Below, piece by piece: positions 1 through 7,983 of a DNA stretch of 13,201 bases. Numbering within the stretch: position 1 is the stretch's first letter; each line of letters opens with the position of its first letter. The notes below the pieces were generated by a model that had not been told where the DNA came from, searched no databases, and worked only from the letters and a program-made list of their open reading frames with translations. Source of the DNA: Deltaproteobacteria bacterium (GTDB taxonomy: Bacteria > Desulfobacterota > Desulfuromonadia > Desulfuromonadales > Geopsychrobacteraceae); assembly GCA_009993495.1 (NCBI GenBank), contig JAACTI010000035.1, positions 1 through 13,201 on the forward strand. Direction: 5' to 3'. Both the position numbers and the translations under genes were made by a program.

Positions 1-47
1 TTTAGCCTCCTTGGTTGATGAAAAAGGAGAGTTTGAAACACGAATCT

Positions 48-2666
48 ATGGATCTTGTCACCACCCACATCAATGCCGATTTCGATTGCCTCGGGGCAAT
101 GATCGCTGCCCGGCGCCTTTATCCCGAGGCGGTGCTGGTCTTCCCCGGTTCCCAGGAGCCGGGTCTGCGCAACTACCTGCTGCACAGTGCCCTCTATGCC
201 TACAATTTCAAAAGTCTCAAAGATGTTGATCTGGCGCAGATTACCCGGCTGATTCTGGTTGATGTGCGCCAGGCCGCGCGCATTGGTTCCTTCGCTGCCG
301 TCGCCCTGGATCCACAGGTTGAACTGCATATTTATGATCATCATCTCTCCACCGAAGCCAGTCTCACCGGCAGTTACGAGCGCATTGAGGATGTCGGTTC
401 GACGGTGACTCTGATGACCCGGATTTTCATCGAACGGGGGCTGGTGCCCAGCGCCGACGAGGCGACCATGATGATGCTTGGGCTCTATGAAGACACCGGC
501 AATCTGCTTTTTGGCTCGACCAGCGTCGCTGATTTTGAGGCTGCGCGCTTCCTGTTCGAGCATGGTGCCAATCTCGATACGGTTGCCGATTTTCTGGTGC
601 GTGAAATGACCCCTGAGCAGGTCGATCTCCTCAATCAACTCCTCAAATCCTGCCGTCGTTTAAAGATTCACGGGATAGAAGTCGCCATCGCTTCGGCCTC
701 TATCGACCTGTATGTCGCCGATCTTGCCAGCCTGGTGCACAAACTTAAAGACATTGAAAATCTGTCGGTGCTGCTGGTCGCCGTGCGCATGGACGATCGG
801 GTCTTTGTGGTCGGGCGCTCGCGGCTGCCGAATGTCGATGTCGCTGAATTGCTGCGCGAGTTTGGTGGGGGCGGACACGCCTTTGCCGCATCGGCGACCG
901 TGCGTGATCTGCCCCTGGTGCAGGTGCTTGAGCTCCTCGAACGCCGGGTGGTTGAAAAAATCTCTCCCGCTTTGACCGCGGCGGATTTGATGAGCGCGCC
1001 GGTCAAGTCTTTGCCCCCTGCGGCAAGCGTGCGTCAGGCCGGCGAGTTCCTGACTCGGTTTAATTTCAATGCCGCACCGGTGCTTGATGGCGCGCGCCTG
1101 GTCGGGGTGGTCACGCGCCAGCTGCTGGAAAAAGCGCTGCATCATCAGTTGGGCGAGGTACCTATTGCCCAGATTATGTTAAGTGATTATGTCAGCGCTG
1201 CACCCCAGGCCGATCTGGCGAGTTTGCAGCAGCTGATTCTGGCCGAGCGGCAGCGCTTTATCCCGATACTCGATGCCGGGCGGCTGGCGGGGGTGGTCAC
1301 GCGCACCGATTTATTGCACCAGCTGGTGGGCAAAACGGAGTCGGATCCTGAGGGGGCACCCCGCCTTAAACGGAAGAATTTCGCCCGGCTGGTGGCGGAA
1401 ATTGTTCCACCCCCGCTGTTACAGGTGCTGCAGCAGCTGGGCGAGCTGGCCGAAGAGCTGGATTTCAAAATTTATCTGGTTGGCGGATTTGTGCGTGATC
1501 TGCTGCTGCGCAAGCCCAGTTTCGATATCGATATCGTGGTGGAAGGCGACGGAATTGACTTTGCGCGTCAGGTCGCCGGGCCCCTGGGGGCACGCCTGAA
1601 GGAACATCAAAAATTTGCCACTGCGGTACTGGTGTGTGCCGATGGACAGAAGATTGATGTCGCCAGCGCCCGGCTGGAATATTATTCTGCGCCGGCAGCT
1701 TTGCCGGAGGTCGAACACGCCTCGATTCGCCACGATCTCTACCGGCGTGATTTCTCTATTAATACGCTGGCGATGATTTTGAACCGTTCAAAATTTGGCC
1801 AGGTGCTCGATTTTTTTGGTGGTCAGCGTGATCTGAAAGAACATACGATTCGCGTGCTGCACAATTTAAGTTTTATCGAAGACCCGACCCGCGCCTTTCG
1901 CGGAGTGCGTTTCGAGCAGCGGCTCAATTTTACCTTAGGTGCCCAGACGGAACGACTGCTCAGAAGCGCGGTTGCCATGGGGGTGGTCGCCAGAGTCGGC
2001 GGTCGGAGAATCTTGAATGAACTATGCCATATTCTGGGCGAAGAGCAGGTCATTCCGGCACTGAAACGGCTTGATCAGCTCGGACTCTTGCCGTTTATTT
2101 CTCCGGGATTGACCTTTGATGCCGAGGCCGAACGCTTGTTCCGTGCGGCCGCGCGCGCGCGCCACTGGTTTGATCTGCTTTATACCGGCGAAAGCTATGA
2201 ACCCTGCCTGGTTGACTTGCTGTGTTTGTTCAATCCTCTGCCACGCCGGGAGGTACGTAAAACCGTGGTGCGCTTGGAAATGAAGCAGGGCTGGCAAAAA
2301 ATGCTGGTGGCCGAAGTTGTGATTGCGCACAAAGCGCTCTTCGCCTTGGAACGTGCCTGCGGCAAAGCCAAAGATCCCTTGGCCAGCCGGATTTGCGCGC
2401 TGCTGCGGCCTTTGGCGCTGGAATCCTTGATCTATCTGCAGGCCTTGGCAAGCACGGAGGCGACGCGGCGGGCGATTTCAACCTATGTCACCCAGCTGCG
2501 CCATCTGCGTGCTGCGCTTGATGGCCATGATCTCAAAGACCTGGGGTTCCCCCCGGGCCCAAATTACGTTCCCATGTTGCAGCGTTTACTCAACGCCCGT
2601 CTCGATGGCGAGGTGCAGACTCGTGAAGACGAAATTCTGTTGCTGAAAAAAGAATTTATCTGCTGA
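48..2666 (+). CDS. DHH phosphoesterase-CBS-tRNA nucleotidyltransferase fusion (CCA-, CC- or A-adding class II enzyme)
   Basis: An 872-residue cytoplasmic RNA-processing enzyme. Numbering from the ATG at 48, a DHH phosphoesterase domain comes first, with H7, D11 and D13, then D72, D97-H98-H99 and D149, so all usual metal ligands are present. A DHHA1 substrate domain with F272 and GGGGH (273-277) follows. Two CBS domains lie at about 309-425. A class II nucleotidyltransferase head has GG 479-480, R483-D484 and the catalytic carboxylates D493 and D495 (DID). RRD is at 566-568 and the nucleotide-templating motif EDxxR at 611-615 (EDPTR). The C-terminal tail ends in the family-typical GP...LDG...RE pattern. 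The family adds all or part of the CCA end of tRNA; related enzymes add only CC, only A, or poly(A), and sequence reading alone does not separate these. This fusion is known in Geobacter and Aquifex relatives. An in-frame stop lies at 3-5, so the start is between 15 (TTG) and 48. ATG 48 fits the usual N-terminus. ATG 18 and TTG 33 are alternatives, and an AAGGAG at 24-29 is awkwardly spaced for all of them. Confidence 0.93.
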   Translation: MDLVTTHINADFDCLGAMIAARRLYPEAVLVFPGSQEPGLRNYLLHSALYAYNFKSLKDVDLAQITRLILVDVRQAARIGSFAAVALDPQVELHIYDHHLSTEASLTGSYERIEDVGSTVTLMTRIFIERGLVPSADEATMMMLGLYEDTGNLLFGSTSVADFEAARFLFEHGANLDTVADFLVREMTPEQVDLLNQLLKSCRRLKIHGIEVAIASASIDLYVADLASLVHKLKDIENLSVLLVAVRMDDRVFVVGRSRLPNVDVAELLREFGGGGHAFAASATVRDLPLVQVLELLERRVVEKISPALTAADLMSAPVKSLPPAASVRQAGEFLTRFNFNAAPVLDGARLVGVVTRQLLEKALHHQLGEVPIAQIMLSDYVSAAPQADLASLQQLILAERQRFIPILDAGRLAGVVTRTDLLHQLVGKTESDPEGAPRLKRKNFARLVAEIVPPPLLQVLQQLGELAEELDFKIYLVGGFVRDLLLRKPSFDIDIVVEGDGIDFARQVAGPLGARLKEHQKFATAVLVCADGQKIDVASARLEYYSAPAALPEVEHASIRHDLYRRDFSINTLAMILNRSKFGQVLDFFGGQRDLKEHTIRVLHNLSFIEDPTRAFRGVRFEQRLNFTLGAQTERLLRSAVAMGVVARVGGRRILNELCHILGEEQVIPALKRLDQLGLLPFISPGLTFDAEAERLFRAAARARHWFDLLYTGESYEPCLVDLLCLFNPLPRREVRKTVVRLEMKQGWQKMLVAEVVIAHKALFALERACGKAKDPLASRICALLRPLALESLIYLQALASTEATRRAISTYVTQLRHLRAALDGHDLKDLGFPPGPNYVPMLQRLLNARLDGEVQTREDEILLLKKEFIC

Positions 2667-2716
2667 AAATCACAAGGTTATTCCCGCGCTTCTGCCAGTT
2701 GACTCTGTGGCGGTCT

Positions 2717-2746
2717 TCTGCGAAAATTCGCGGGCATTTCTTGTTT
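2717..2746 (+). terminator. Weak hairpin with T-rich tail between the tRNA nucleotidyltransferase and the protease gene
   Basis: CTGCGA at 2718-2723 can pair with TCGCGG at 2728-2733 across a four-base loop, with one G-T pair. The following bases are T-rich (CATTTCTTGTTT) but interrupted. It could be a leaky terminator separating the first gene from the protease-scp cluster. The stem is short and the T tract imperfect, so this is a tentative call. The rest of the 105-base gap shows no clear promoter. Confidence 0.25.
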
Positions 2747-2771
2747 GATGTTTTGGCTTTGAAAGGATTGG

Positions 2772-3458
2772 ATGGAAGCGATTCTGTTGAAAATTTCGGT
2801 GATGCTGGTGCCGGCGCTCTTGGCAATTATCCTTCACGAAGTGGCCCATGGCTATGTCGCCGATCGCTTCGGCGATCCGACGGCACGGCTCCTCGGGCGC
2901 TTGACGCTTAATCCTCTGCGCCACCTCGACCCCATTGGCACCCTGGCGATTTTTATTTTCGGTTTTGGCTGGGCGCGACCAGTGCCGGTCAACACCGGCA
3001 ATTTGCGCCATCCCCACCGCGACATGATCTGGGTTTCCCTTGCCGGGCCCTTGACCAATTTGAGCCTGGCCCTGGCTTCGGCGGTGCTCCTGCATCTGCT
3101 GGGTTTTCTCGAAGCCCGACTGCTGAATCAGGCGGAATTTCTCACGCAGATTAGCCGTCCGTTACGGGTGATGGCGGCGTTTAGTTTATACATCAATGTT
3201 TTGCTCGGGCTGTTTAATCTGTTGCCCATCCCTCCCCTGGATGGCGGACGGGTCCTCAGCGGTCTTTTGCCCGCCCGCCAGGCGCAGTGGCTGGCGCGCC
3301 TGGAACCCTTTGGCTTTGTGCTGCTGATTCTGCTGATCTTTTTTACCGACATCTGGTCCCGCCTGCTCTCGCCCCTGATAAATCAAGCGGTTCGTCTGCT
3401 GGCCGCGGGCCAATATCCTTACGTGCAGGAAGCCATGCGTTTTCTGTTTGGACATTAA
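2772..3458 (+). CDS. Site-2 protease family membrane metalloprotease (peptidase M50)
   Basis: A 228-residue polytopic inner-membrane zinc metalloprotease. The zinc-binding HExxH motif is visible as H22-E23-V-A-H26 inside the first hydrophobic segment. The second metal-ligand motif, N149-LLPIPPLD157-G, lies in a later hydrophobic segment. About five hydrophobic stretches can be seen (roughly 8-26, 52-66, 90-113, 134-155 and 176-200). This is the compact subfamily without a PDZ domain, unlike RseP. Members cleave transmembrane substrates within the bilayer in regulated proteolysis; the substrate here is unknown. The ATG at 2772 is preceded by AAAGGA at 2762-2767. The stop codon is four bases before the preferred scpA start, implying cotranscription. 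In several related genomes, as I recall, trpS lies between this gene and scpA; it is absent here. Confidence 0.93.
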   Translation: MEAILLKISVMLVPALLAIILHEVAHGYVADRFGDPTARLLGRLTLNPLRHLDPIGTLAIFIFGFGWARPVPVNTGNLRHPHRDMIWVSLAGPLTNLSLALASAVLLHLLGFLEARLLNQAEFLTQISRPLRVMAAFSLYINVLLGLFNLLPIPPLDGGRVLSGLLPARQAQWLARLEPFGFVLLILLIFFTDIWSRLLSPLINQAVRLLAAGQYPYVQEAMRFLFGH

Positions 3459-3462
3459 CCAC

Positions 3463-4236
3463 GTGAGTATCGAAGTCCGACTGGCAAATTTTGATGGTCC
3501 TCTCGATCTGCTGCTGCATTTGATTAAAACCAATGCCATGGATATTTATGATATTCCGATGGTGGAAATTACCGATCAGTATCTGGCGGCGATGGAAAAG
3601 ATGGAGCAACTCAACCTCGACATTGCGGGCGAATTTTTGTTGATGGCCGCCAGCCTGATGCATATCAAATCGAAAATGTTGCTGCCGGTGGCCGTCGAGG
3701 ATGATCCTGAAGACGAAACCCTTGATCCGCGCGCTGAGCTGGTGCGCCGTCTGCTTGAATATCAGCGCTACAAGCAGGCCGCCCAGGATCTTGAGCAACT
3801 GCCCTGGTTGGAGCGCGACATCTTTTTGGCGCGCATTCCACGGCCGGAATCGGCCGGCGTCCCTGGGGGTGAAGCGGCCGACCAGGAGGTTGGTATTTAC
3901 CAGCTGGCTGCGGCTTTTCACCGCCTGATGCAAACGGCAAAAGTCGAGACCATGCACGAGGTGATGCGTGAACAGCTGTCGGTACGCGACTACATTGAAA
4001 AAATCCTCACGCGTCTTGCCGGTGGCAAGCACCTGGCTCTGAGGGATTTCCTGCCCTCGGGGGCCACCCGGCAGGAGCTGGTGGTCACGTTTCTGGCCAT
4101 GCTTGAGCTGGTCAAAATGCGTTTGCTGGAGGTTTCGCAAAGTGCCGAGTTTCAGCCCTTGTGGCTGAAATTGGTGGTTCAGCTTCCCGGGGTTGATCCG
4201 CAGCCGTTGCGCGAGGAGGGGTTTGGTTATGCATGA
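3463..4236 (+). CDS. scpA: Segregation and condensation protein A
   Basis: ScpA is the kleisin subunit of the bacterial SMC condensin complex, linking SMC heads and binding ScpB to compact and segregate the chromosome. The 257-residue product has the family signature near its N-terminus (F10-D-G-P-L-D-L-L-L-H-L-I), a central M-x-IKSKMLLP helix, a variable acidic middle and the C-terminal winged-helix segment around FLAMLELVKMRLLEV. I chose the GTG at 3463 because it places the signature at the usual distance from the N-terminus and lies four bases after the protease stop. An in-frame TTG at 3448 would overlap the protease gene by 11 bases and add five residues. No strong Shine-Dalgarno sequence precedes either, so translation is probably coupled to the upstream gene. 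Confidence 0.95.
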   Translation: MSIEVRLANFDGPLDLLLHLIKTNAMDIYDIPMVEITDQYLAAMEKMEQLNLDIAGEFLLMAASLMHIKSKMLLPVAVEDDPEDETLDPRAELVRRLLEYQRYKQAAQDLEQLPWLERDIFLARIPRPESAGVPGGEAADQEVGIYQLAAAFHRLMQTAKVETMHEVMREQLSVRDYIEKILTRLAGGKHLALRDFLPSGATRQELVVTFLAMLELVKMRLLEVSQSAEFQPLWLKLVVQLPGVDPQPLREEGFGYA

Positions 4237-4816
4237 CACTGTGCGCGCCCTGACGGCCCTGATCTTTGCCGCCGAAACGCCCTTGAGTCTCGACCGCCTC
4301 AGTTTTTTGCTTGAGATGCCGCGCGCCGAATTGACACCCCTGCTGACCGAGTTGAAACAACGCTTTGCCCCTGGACGCCAGGGATTTTATCTCGCCGAGG
4401 TCGCCGGCGGTTACCAGTTTCGCAGCGATTCGGATCTCTCCGGGTGGCTGGCAAAGCTGCATCACGAACGGCCGCCGCGTTTTTCGCCTGCGGCCCTTGA
4501 AACCCTTGCAATTATTGCGTATCGCCAACCGATCACGCGGGCCGAAGTCGAATATTTGCGCGGGGTTGATTCCGGTGGCGTGCTGAGAACCTTGCTTGAA
4601 CGAAATTTCGTGCGCATTCTGGGTAAAAAAGACGTTCCTGGTCGACCGCTGATGTATGGCACTCATGCGCATTTTCTGGAATTTTTTGGATTGAACAGCC
4701 TCAACGACTTGCCGACACTCAAGGAATTTTCCGCTCTCGATGCCGCATTGGCTCAGGAAAGCCTGGCAGCCGATGGGCCACTAACCCCAACTGATGGTTT
4801 TGAGAGTTCAGTATGA
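4229..4816 (+). CDS. scpB: Segregation and condensation protein B
   Basis: ScpB is the dimeric winged-helix (kite) subunit that binds the ScpA kleisin in the SMC-ScpAB complex. The 195-residue product contains two winged-helix units. The most conserved stretch, beginning LETLAIIAYRQPITRAEVE and continuing through VDSGGVLRTLLE and the GRPLMYGTHAHFLEFFGL strand, is clearly visible. A strong GAGGAGGG at 4213-4220 sits eight bases before the ATG at 4229 and decides the start. A longer reading from 4193 lacks such a site. The gene overlaps the scpA stop by eight bases and its own stop overlaps the next start (ATGA), which favours balanced, coupled translation of the two partner subunits. Confidence 0.96.
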   Translation: MHDTVRALTALIFAAETPLSLDRLSFLLEMPRAELTPLLTELKQRFAPGRQGFYLAEVAGGYQFRSDSDLSGWLAKLHHERPPRFSPAALETLAIIAYRQPITRAEVEYLRGVDSGGVLRTLLERNFVRILGKKDVPGRPLMYGTHAHFLEFFGLNSLNDLPTLKEFSALDAALAQESLAADGPLTPTDGFESSV

Positions 4817-5517
4817 GTGAACGTCTACACAAAATAATTGCCGCCAGTGGCCTGATGTCGCGGCGCCAAGCCGAGGAGATGATCCGCCTGGGGCGAGTGA
4901 AGGTTGATGGGCGGGTTGCCGGCCTGGGAGAAAGCGCCGAGCCGGGTGAGGTCGAAATTCGGGTGGATGACCAGGTGATTGGCGCGATGGCCTCCGGGGT
5001 GACCGTCATGCTCAACAAGCCCGTTGGTTATATCTGCACGATGAATGACCCCTCCGGTCGGCGGCTGGTCAGTGAGCTGCTGCCGCCGGAACTTGGGCGT
5101 CTTTACCCGATTGGGCGGCTGGATTTTAATACGGAAGGTTTGTTGTTGTTGACCAACGATGGGGCTCTGGCCCAGCATTTGATGCACCCGCGCCACCATG
5201 TGAGTAAAACCTATCTGGTCAAGGTGCGTGGTCAACTCGACGGACATAAACGCCAGGCGCTGGAAACCGGAGTTCTGCTCGACGATGGTCCGACCCATCA
5301 GGCGAGGGTCGCCGCGGTGCGCGCCCACGGCCGGAATTGCTGGTTCGAGCTGACCTTACATGAAGGTCGCAATCGTCAGGTGCGTCGCATGTGCGAAGCC
5401 TTGGGGCTGGGGGTGGTACGCCTGAAGCGCATAGCTGTGGGCGACTTGACTTTGGGGGAATTGCCGCGTGGGGCCTGGCGCAAATTGACTGCGGCAGAAT
5501 TAAATCGCCTCAGGTAG
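4813..5517 (+). CDS. rluB: rRNA pseudouridine synthase, RluB/RsuA family
   Basis: A pseudouridine synthase that isomerises a specific uridine, most likely in 23S rRNA. The 234-residue protein starts with an S4 RNA-binding domain (about 1-47, with SRRQAEEMI). The catalytic domain has the family motif GRLDFNTEGLLLLTNDG with catalytic D104. A later EGRNRQVRRMCEALG segment is typical of the RsuA/RluB/RluE/RluF group. Assignment to RluB rather than RsuA or RluF rests on length and on position beside scpAB, an arrangement shared with Firmicutes and other bacteria. The start overlaps the scpB stop by four bases (ATGA), and there is only a weak GAGAG upstream, so translation is probably coupled. This is the last gene of the protease-scp cluster. 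No convincing terminator follows it. Confidence 0.9.
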   Translation: MSERLHKIIAASGLMSRRQAEEMIRLGRVKVDGRVAGLGESAEPGEVEIRVDDQVIGAMASGVTVMLNKPVGYICTMNDPSGRRLVSELLPPELGRLYPIGRLDFNTEGLLLLTNDGALAQHLMHPRHHVSKTYLVKVRGQLDGHKRQALETGVLLDDGPTHQARVAAVRAHGRNCWFELTLHEGRNRQVRRMCEALGLGVVRLKRIAVGDLTLGELPRGAWRKLTAAELNRLR

Positions 5518-5656
5518 AGCATCCCACCCGTATGATCTGCCTTGGTTGACCGCAGCCCGGAGATGGCAGCTTTGTCACCATGCCCATCGAGGGTTCTTCC
5601 ATGCGGCAAAGGTTCGGTTATTCTTACGAATTATCGCTGTGCCCACGGGGGTTTTC

Positions 5657-5686
5657 TTGACAATGTCGCCTTGCATCTCGTATCTT
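5657..5686 (+). promoter_or_regulatory. Sigma-70-type promoter candidate for the TPR-ATPase unit
   Basis: A perfect -35 hexamer TTGACA lies at 5657-5662 and a -10-like TATCTT (four of six matches) at 5681-5686, with an 18-base spacer. It is 47 bases before the TPR gene start, within the longest gene-free stretch of the window (5518-5732). That location at a cluster boundary supports it. The rest of the gap shows no ORF with a credible start and no recognised RNA element. Confidence 0.5.
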
Positions 5687-5732
5687 TTGCGGGTAGACAA
5701 GCCGTGGGTTCTTTATTGGGGAGATCAGCATT

Positions 5733-7904
5733 TTGGCGGATAAACAGAAATTTATTGATTCGGCCCAGAGAAACATTAAAAAGAAGCTGCTGCCGCGGGC
5801 GATTAAAGATCTGCAGAAGGTGGTCGAAATCGATCCACGCGACATTCGTTATCGTCAGCGTCTCGCCGAGCTGTTGGTCAAGGAAAATCGCACTGCCGAG
5901 GCCTTTGAACAATACGAGACCGTGGCCAAGTACTTTGCGACCAATGGTTTTTATCTCAAGGGCATTGCCATTTACAAGCAGATGCAGCGCCTTGATCCGA
6001 GCCAGGTCGGCATTTTTACCCGTTTGGCTGAATTGAATGAAAAGCAGGGCTTGATCGGTAATGCGCTGGCCGAGTTGCGCCAACTGGTAGCCTATTATGA
6101 AAAAAACCAGATGCTCGCCGATGCGATCAAAACTCTCGAAAAGATGCGGGATCTTGATCCCACCAATCTCAATGTGCAGGTCAAGTTGATTGAAATTCAC
6201 CTCACTCACGGCCATCAGACCGAAGGGCTGGTGGAACTTGAACGCGTGATTGCCCAACTTGAAGCCAAGCAGGAATATGACAAGGTTCTGCGTTTGTACA
6301 AGATGTTTCTGCCGCATTTTGAGACGAATGACACATTGCAACGCAAGCTGGCACAGACCCTGTTCCTGAAGGGAGATGTTGAGCGGGCGATCGAACTGCT
6401 GAAAACCCTGCTGCAAGACCAGCCGCAGGATAGCGAAATTCTGCAGCTGCTGGCGCGGGCCTACGCTCAACGCCAGGATCACGAAAATGCCCGGCTAACT
6501 TACAGCCAGTTGTTAAAACTTGACCCCGATGATCTGGATCTGCGTCAGGCGCTGGTGCAGTCTTATTTCAACGAAAATCGTCTTGAAAAAGCCCTTGCCG
6601 AATTGGAAGACTGGAAAGAAGCTTTTTTACGTGGGAATCGCCTCGATTTCCTTACAGAGTGTTACGAGCGCCTGCATCAAGATTTGCCCCAGAACCAGCA
6701 GGTTATTTTGACCCTCGACTCAATTTATGAGATTACCGGCGAGGGCGATAAGCTGTTGAAAATTTCAGCGACCGAACCAGATTTCAGCCGTCATCAGCCT
6801 GAAATCCTTACCGAACATGAGACCCTGTCCGATGCTTTGCTCGGCACCATTGATCCGGATGAAGATCTTTACATTGTTGAACGCAACGCGCGCCAGCAGG
6901 GCGGGGATTTTCCTTCCGCACTTGAGCTGGAACCGGTAGATGAAACTGCCGACGCCGATAAGGAAGAGATTCTGGAGCTGGATCTCAGTGATGACCCCCT
7001 GGGGTTGGGTGCCGATAACGATGGGTTGAACCTTGACCTTGATCTTGATGCCGCGCCTGCTTCACGGGATGTTTCCGCCGATTTGGAAGAGGCCGAGTTT
7101 TACCTGCAGCAGGGCCTGTTTGATGAGGCGGAAAAGGTTTGCCGGGGCATTCTCGTCGATTATCCCGACCACCCCGAGGTGAGTGAAAAGCTTAGCCTTA
7201 TCGCAGCGCAGCGCGGCAGTAGCCAGACTCAGGGGGAAACTTCGGTTGAATTGCAGGATCTGGCGGCTGAATTGCGGGACAATGATTTTTCTGACTTCGA
7301 TGCCGAAACTCCCGCCACTGAATTACCCTCTGCGGCGACGTCCGAAGCGGCCGCTAGTTTCTTTGCCGATGTTGATCTTGACGATCTGGGGGCCGATGAG
7401 CTGTTTGCGGATGAGCCGCAGGCTGCGAACAAAAAGGTCTTCCGCACCGATGTCGACGAGCAGATTGCCGCCGACGACATGGAATCCCACTACAACCTGG
7501 GCATTGCCTACCGCGAAATGGGGCTGCTTGATGACGCGATTGCCGAATTTGCCAAGGTTAAGCGCAGGTCGAATCGTTATGTCGATTGTCAGACTCTGAC
7601 CGGCCTGTGTTTTCTCGACAAGGGGGATACTGATCGCGCCGAGCAGTCTTATAAGGCAGCTCTGGCCAGCGAGGCGCTCGGCAAAGACCAGGAATTGAGT
7701 CTGTATTACGACCTGGGAACTCTTTATCAGGAGAGTGGGCGCCCGCAAGATGCCCTGGCGAGTTTTCGCATGGTGTCGGAACAGGATGCGAACTTTCGCG
7801 ATCTTGTCAGTCGCATTGCCGGTTTGCAGAAGCTGCTGGGGAGCGCAACCGATGATACCCCTGCGGACGCAGCCGGCGGCAAGAATCGGATTTCCTTTTT
7901 ATAA
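5733..7904 (+). CDS. Large tetratricopeptide-repeat protein with acidic linkers
   Basis: A 723-residue protein with no signal peptide or membrane segment, so probably a cytoplasmic or peripheral scaffold. Residues 1 to about 345 are a long array of TPR-like helix pairs, with typical A..Y...L.LDP endings near 96, 143 and 265. A strongly acidic, low-complexity stretch (about 350-447) follows. A single TPR-like hairpin (about 449-495, EEAEFYLQQGLFDEAEKVC) comes next, then a second Ala/Asp-rich linker (496-575). A C-terminal TPR block (about 580-705) includes HYNLGIAYREMGLLDDAIAEF. The start is a TTG at 5733, with GGGGAG at 5718-5723 nine bases upstream. TPR arrays bind partner proteins; the partner here is unknown. 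The following gene, 79 bases on, encodes an ExeA-like ATPase, and the pair appears to form its own unit. I do not recognise a named orthologue. A role in envelope, pilus or secretion assembly is an inference from the ATPase type only. Confidence 0.85.
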   Translation: MADKQKFIDSAQRNIKKKLLPRAIKDLQKVVEIDPRDIRYRQRLAELLVKENRTAEAFEQYETVAKYFATNGFYLKGIAIYKQMQRLDPSQVGIFTRLAELNEKQGLIGNALAELRQLVAYYEKNQMLADAIKTLEKMRDLDPTNLNVQVKLIEIHLTHGHQTEGLVELERVIAQLEAKQEYDKVLRLYKMFLPHFETNDTLQRKLAQTLFLKGDVERAIELLKTLLQDQPQDSEILQLLARAYAQRQDHENARLTYSQLLKLDPDDLDLRQALVQSYFNENRLEKALAELEDWKEAFLRGNRLDFLTECYERLHQDLPQNQQVILTLDSIYEITGEGDKLLKISATEPDFSRHQPEILTEHETLSDALLGTIDPDEDLYIVERNARQQGGDFPSALELEPVDETADADKEEILELDLSDDPLGLGADNDGLNLDLDLDAAPASRDVSADLEEAEFYLQQGLFDEAEKVCRGILVDYPDHPEVSEKLSLIAAQRGSSQTQGETSVELQDLAAELRDNDFSDFDAETPATELPSAATSEAAASFFADVDLDDLGADELFADEPQAANKKVFRTDVDEQIAADDMESHYNLGIAYREMGLLDDAIAEFAKVKRRSNRYVDCQTLTGLCFLDKGDTDRAEQSYKAALASEALGKDQELSLYYDLGTLYQESGRPQDALASFRMVSEQDANFRDLVSRIAGLQKLLGSATDDTPADAAGGKNRISFL

Positions 7905-7948
7905 CCCACACGCCGGCAGCTCATTCCACGCGGGTTGCACCTAATTCT

Positions 7949-7970
7949 CCTGTCTGCTGAAGCGGGCAGG
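7949..7970 (+). other. Intercistronic RNA hairpin just upstream of the ATPase ribosome binding site
   Basis: CCTGTCTGC at 7949-7957 pairs along its full length with GCGGGCAGG at 7962-7970: nine pairs, two of them G-T, closed by a TGAA tetraloop. No T tract follows, so it is not an intrinsic terminator. It ends four bases before the GGAG (7975-7978) that serves the ATPase start at 7984. It could stabilise the downstream mRNA segment, block upstream exonuclease decay, or limit ribosome access to tune the TPR:ATPase ratio. Confidence 0.45.
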
Positions 7971-7983
7971 GCATGGAGAGCCA

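Noticed and set aside
2148..2163. Alternating GC run that could form Z-DNA
   Set aside because: It encodes an Ala/Arg stretch in frame within the nucleotidyltransferase body; GC-rich codon use explains it.
3343..4239. 298-codon minus-strand frame opposite scpA
   Set aside because: It is antisense to a well-supported gene, its composition (Gln/His/Arg-rich) is typical of a shadow frame, and no motif is visible.
5518..5656. Possible terminator or riboswitch after rluB
   Set aside because: Only short, poorly stacked pairings (for example CTGCC with GGCAG) were found, with no T tract and no match to the c-di-GMP or other riboswitch cores I know.
5542..6036. Plus-strand frame spanning the gap before the TPR gene and entering it in another frame
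   Set aside because: It covers the promoter candidate, overlaps the TPR gene out of frame, and its translation has no recognisable pattern.
5631..6482. 283-codon minus-strand frame opposite the TPR gene start
   Set aside because: The plus-strand TPR pattern is clear. The antisense product shows no recognisable domain and would start deep inside the TPR gene.
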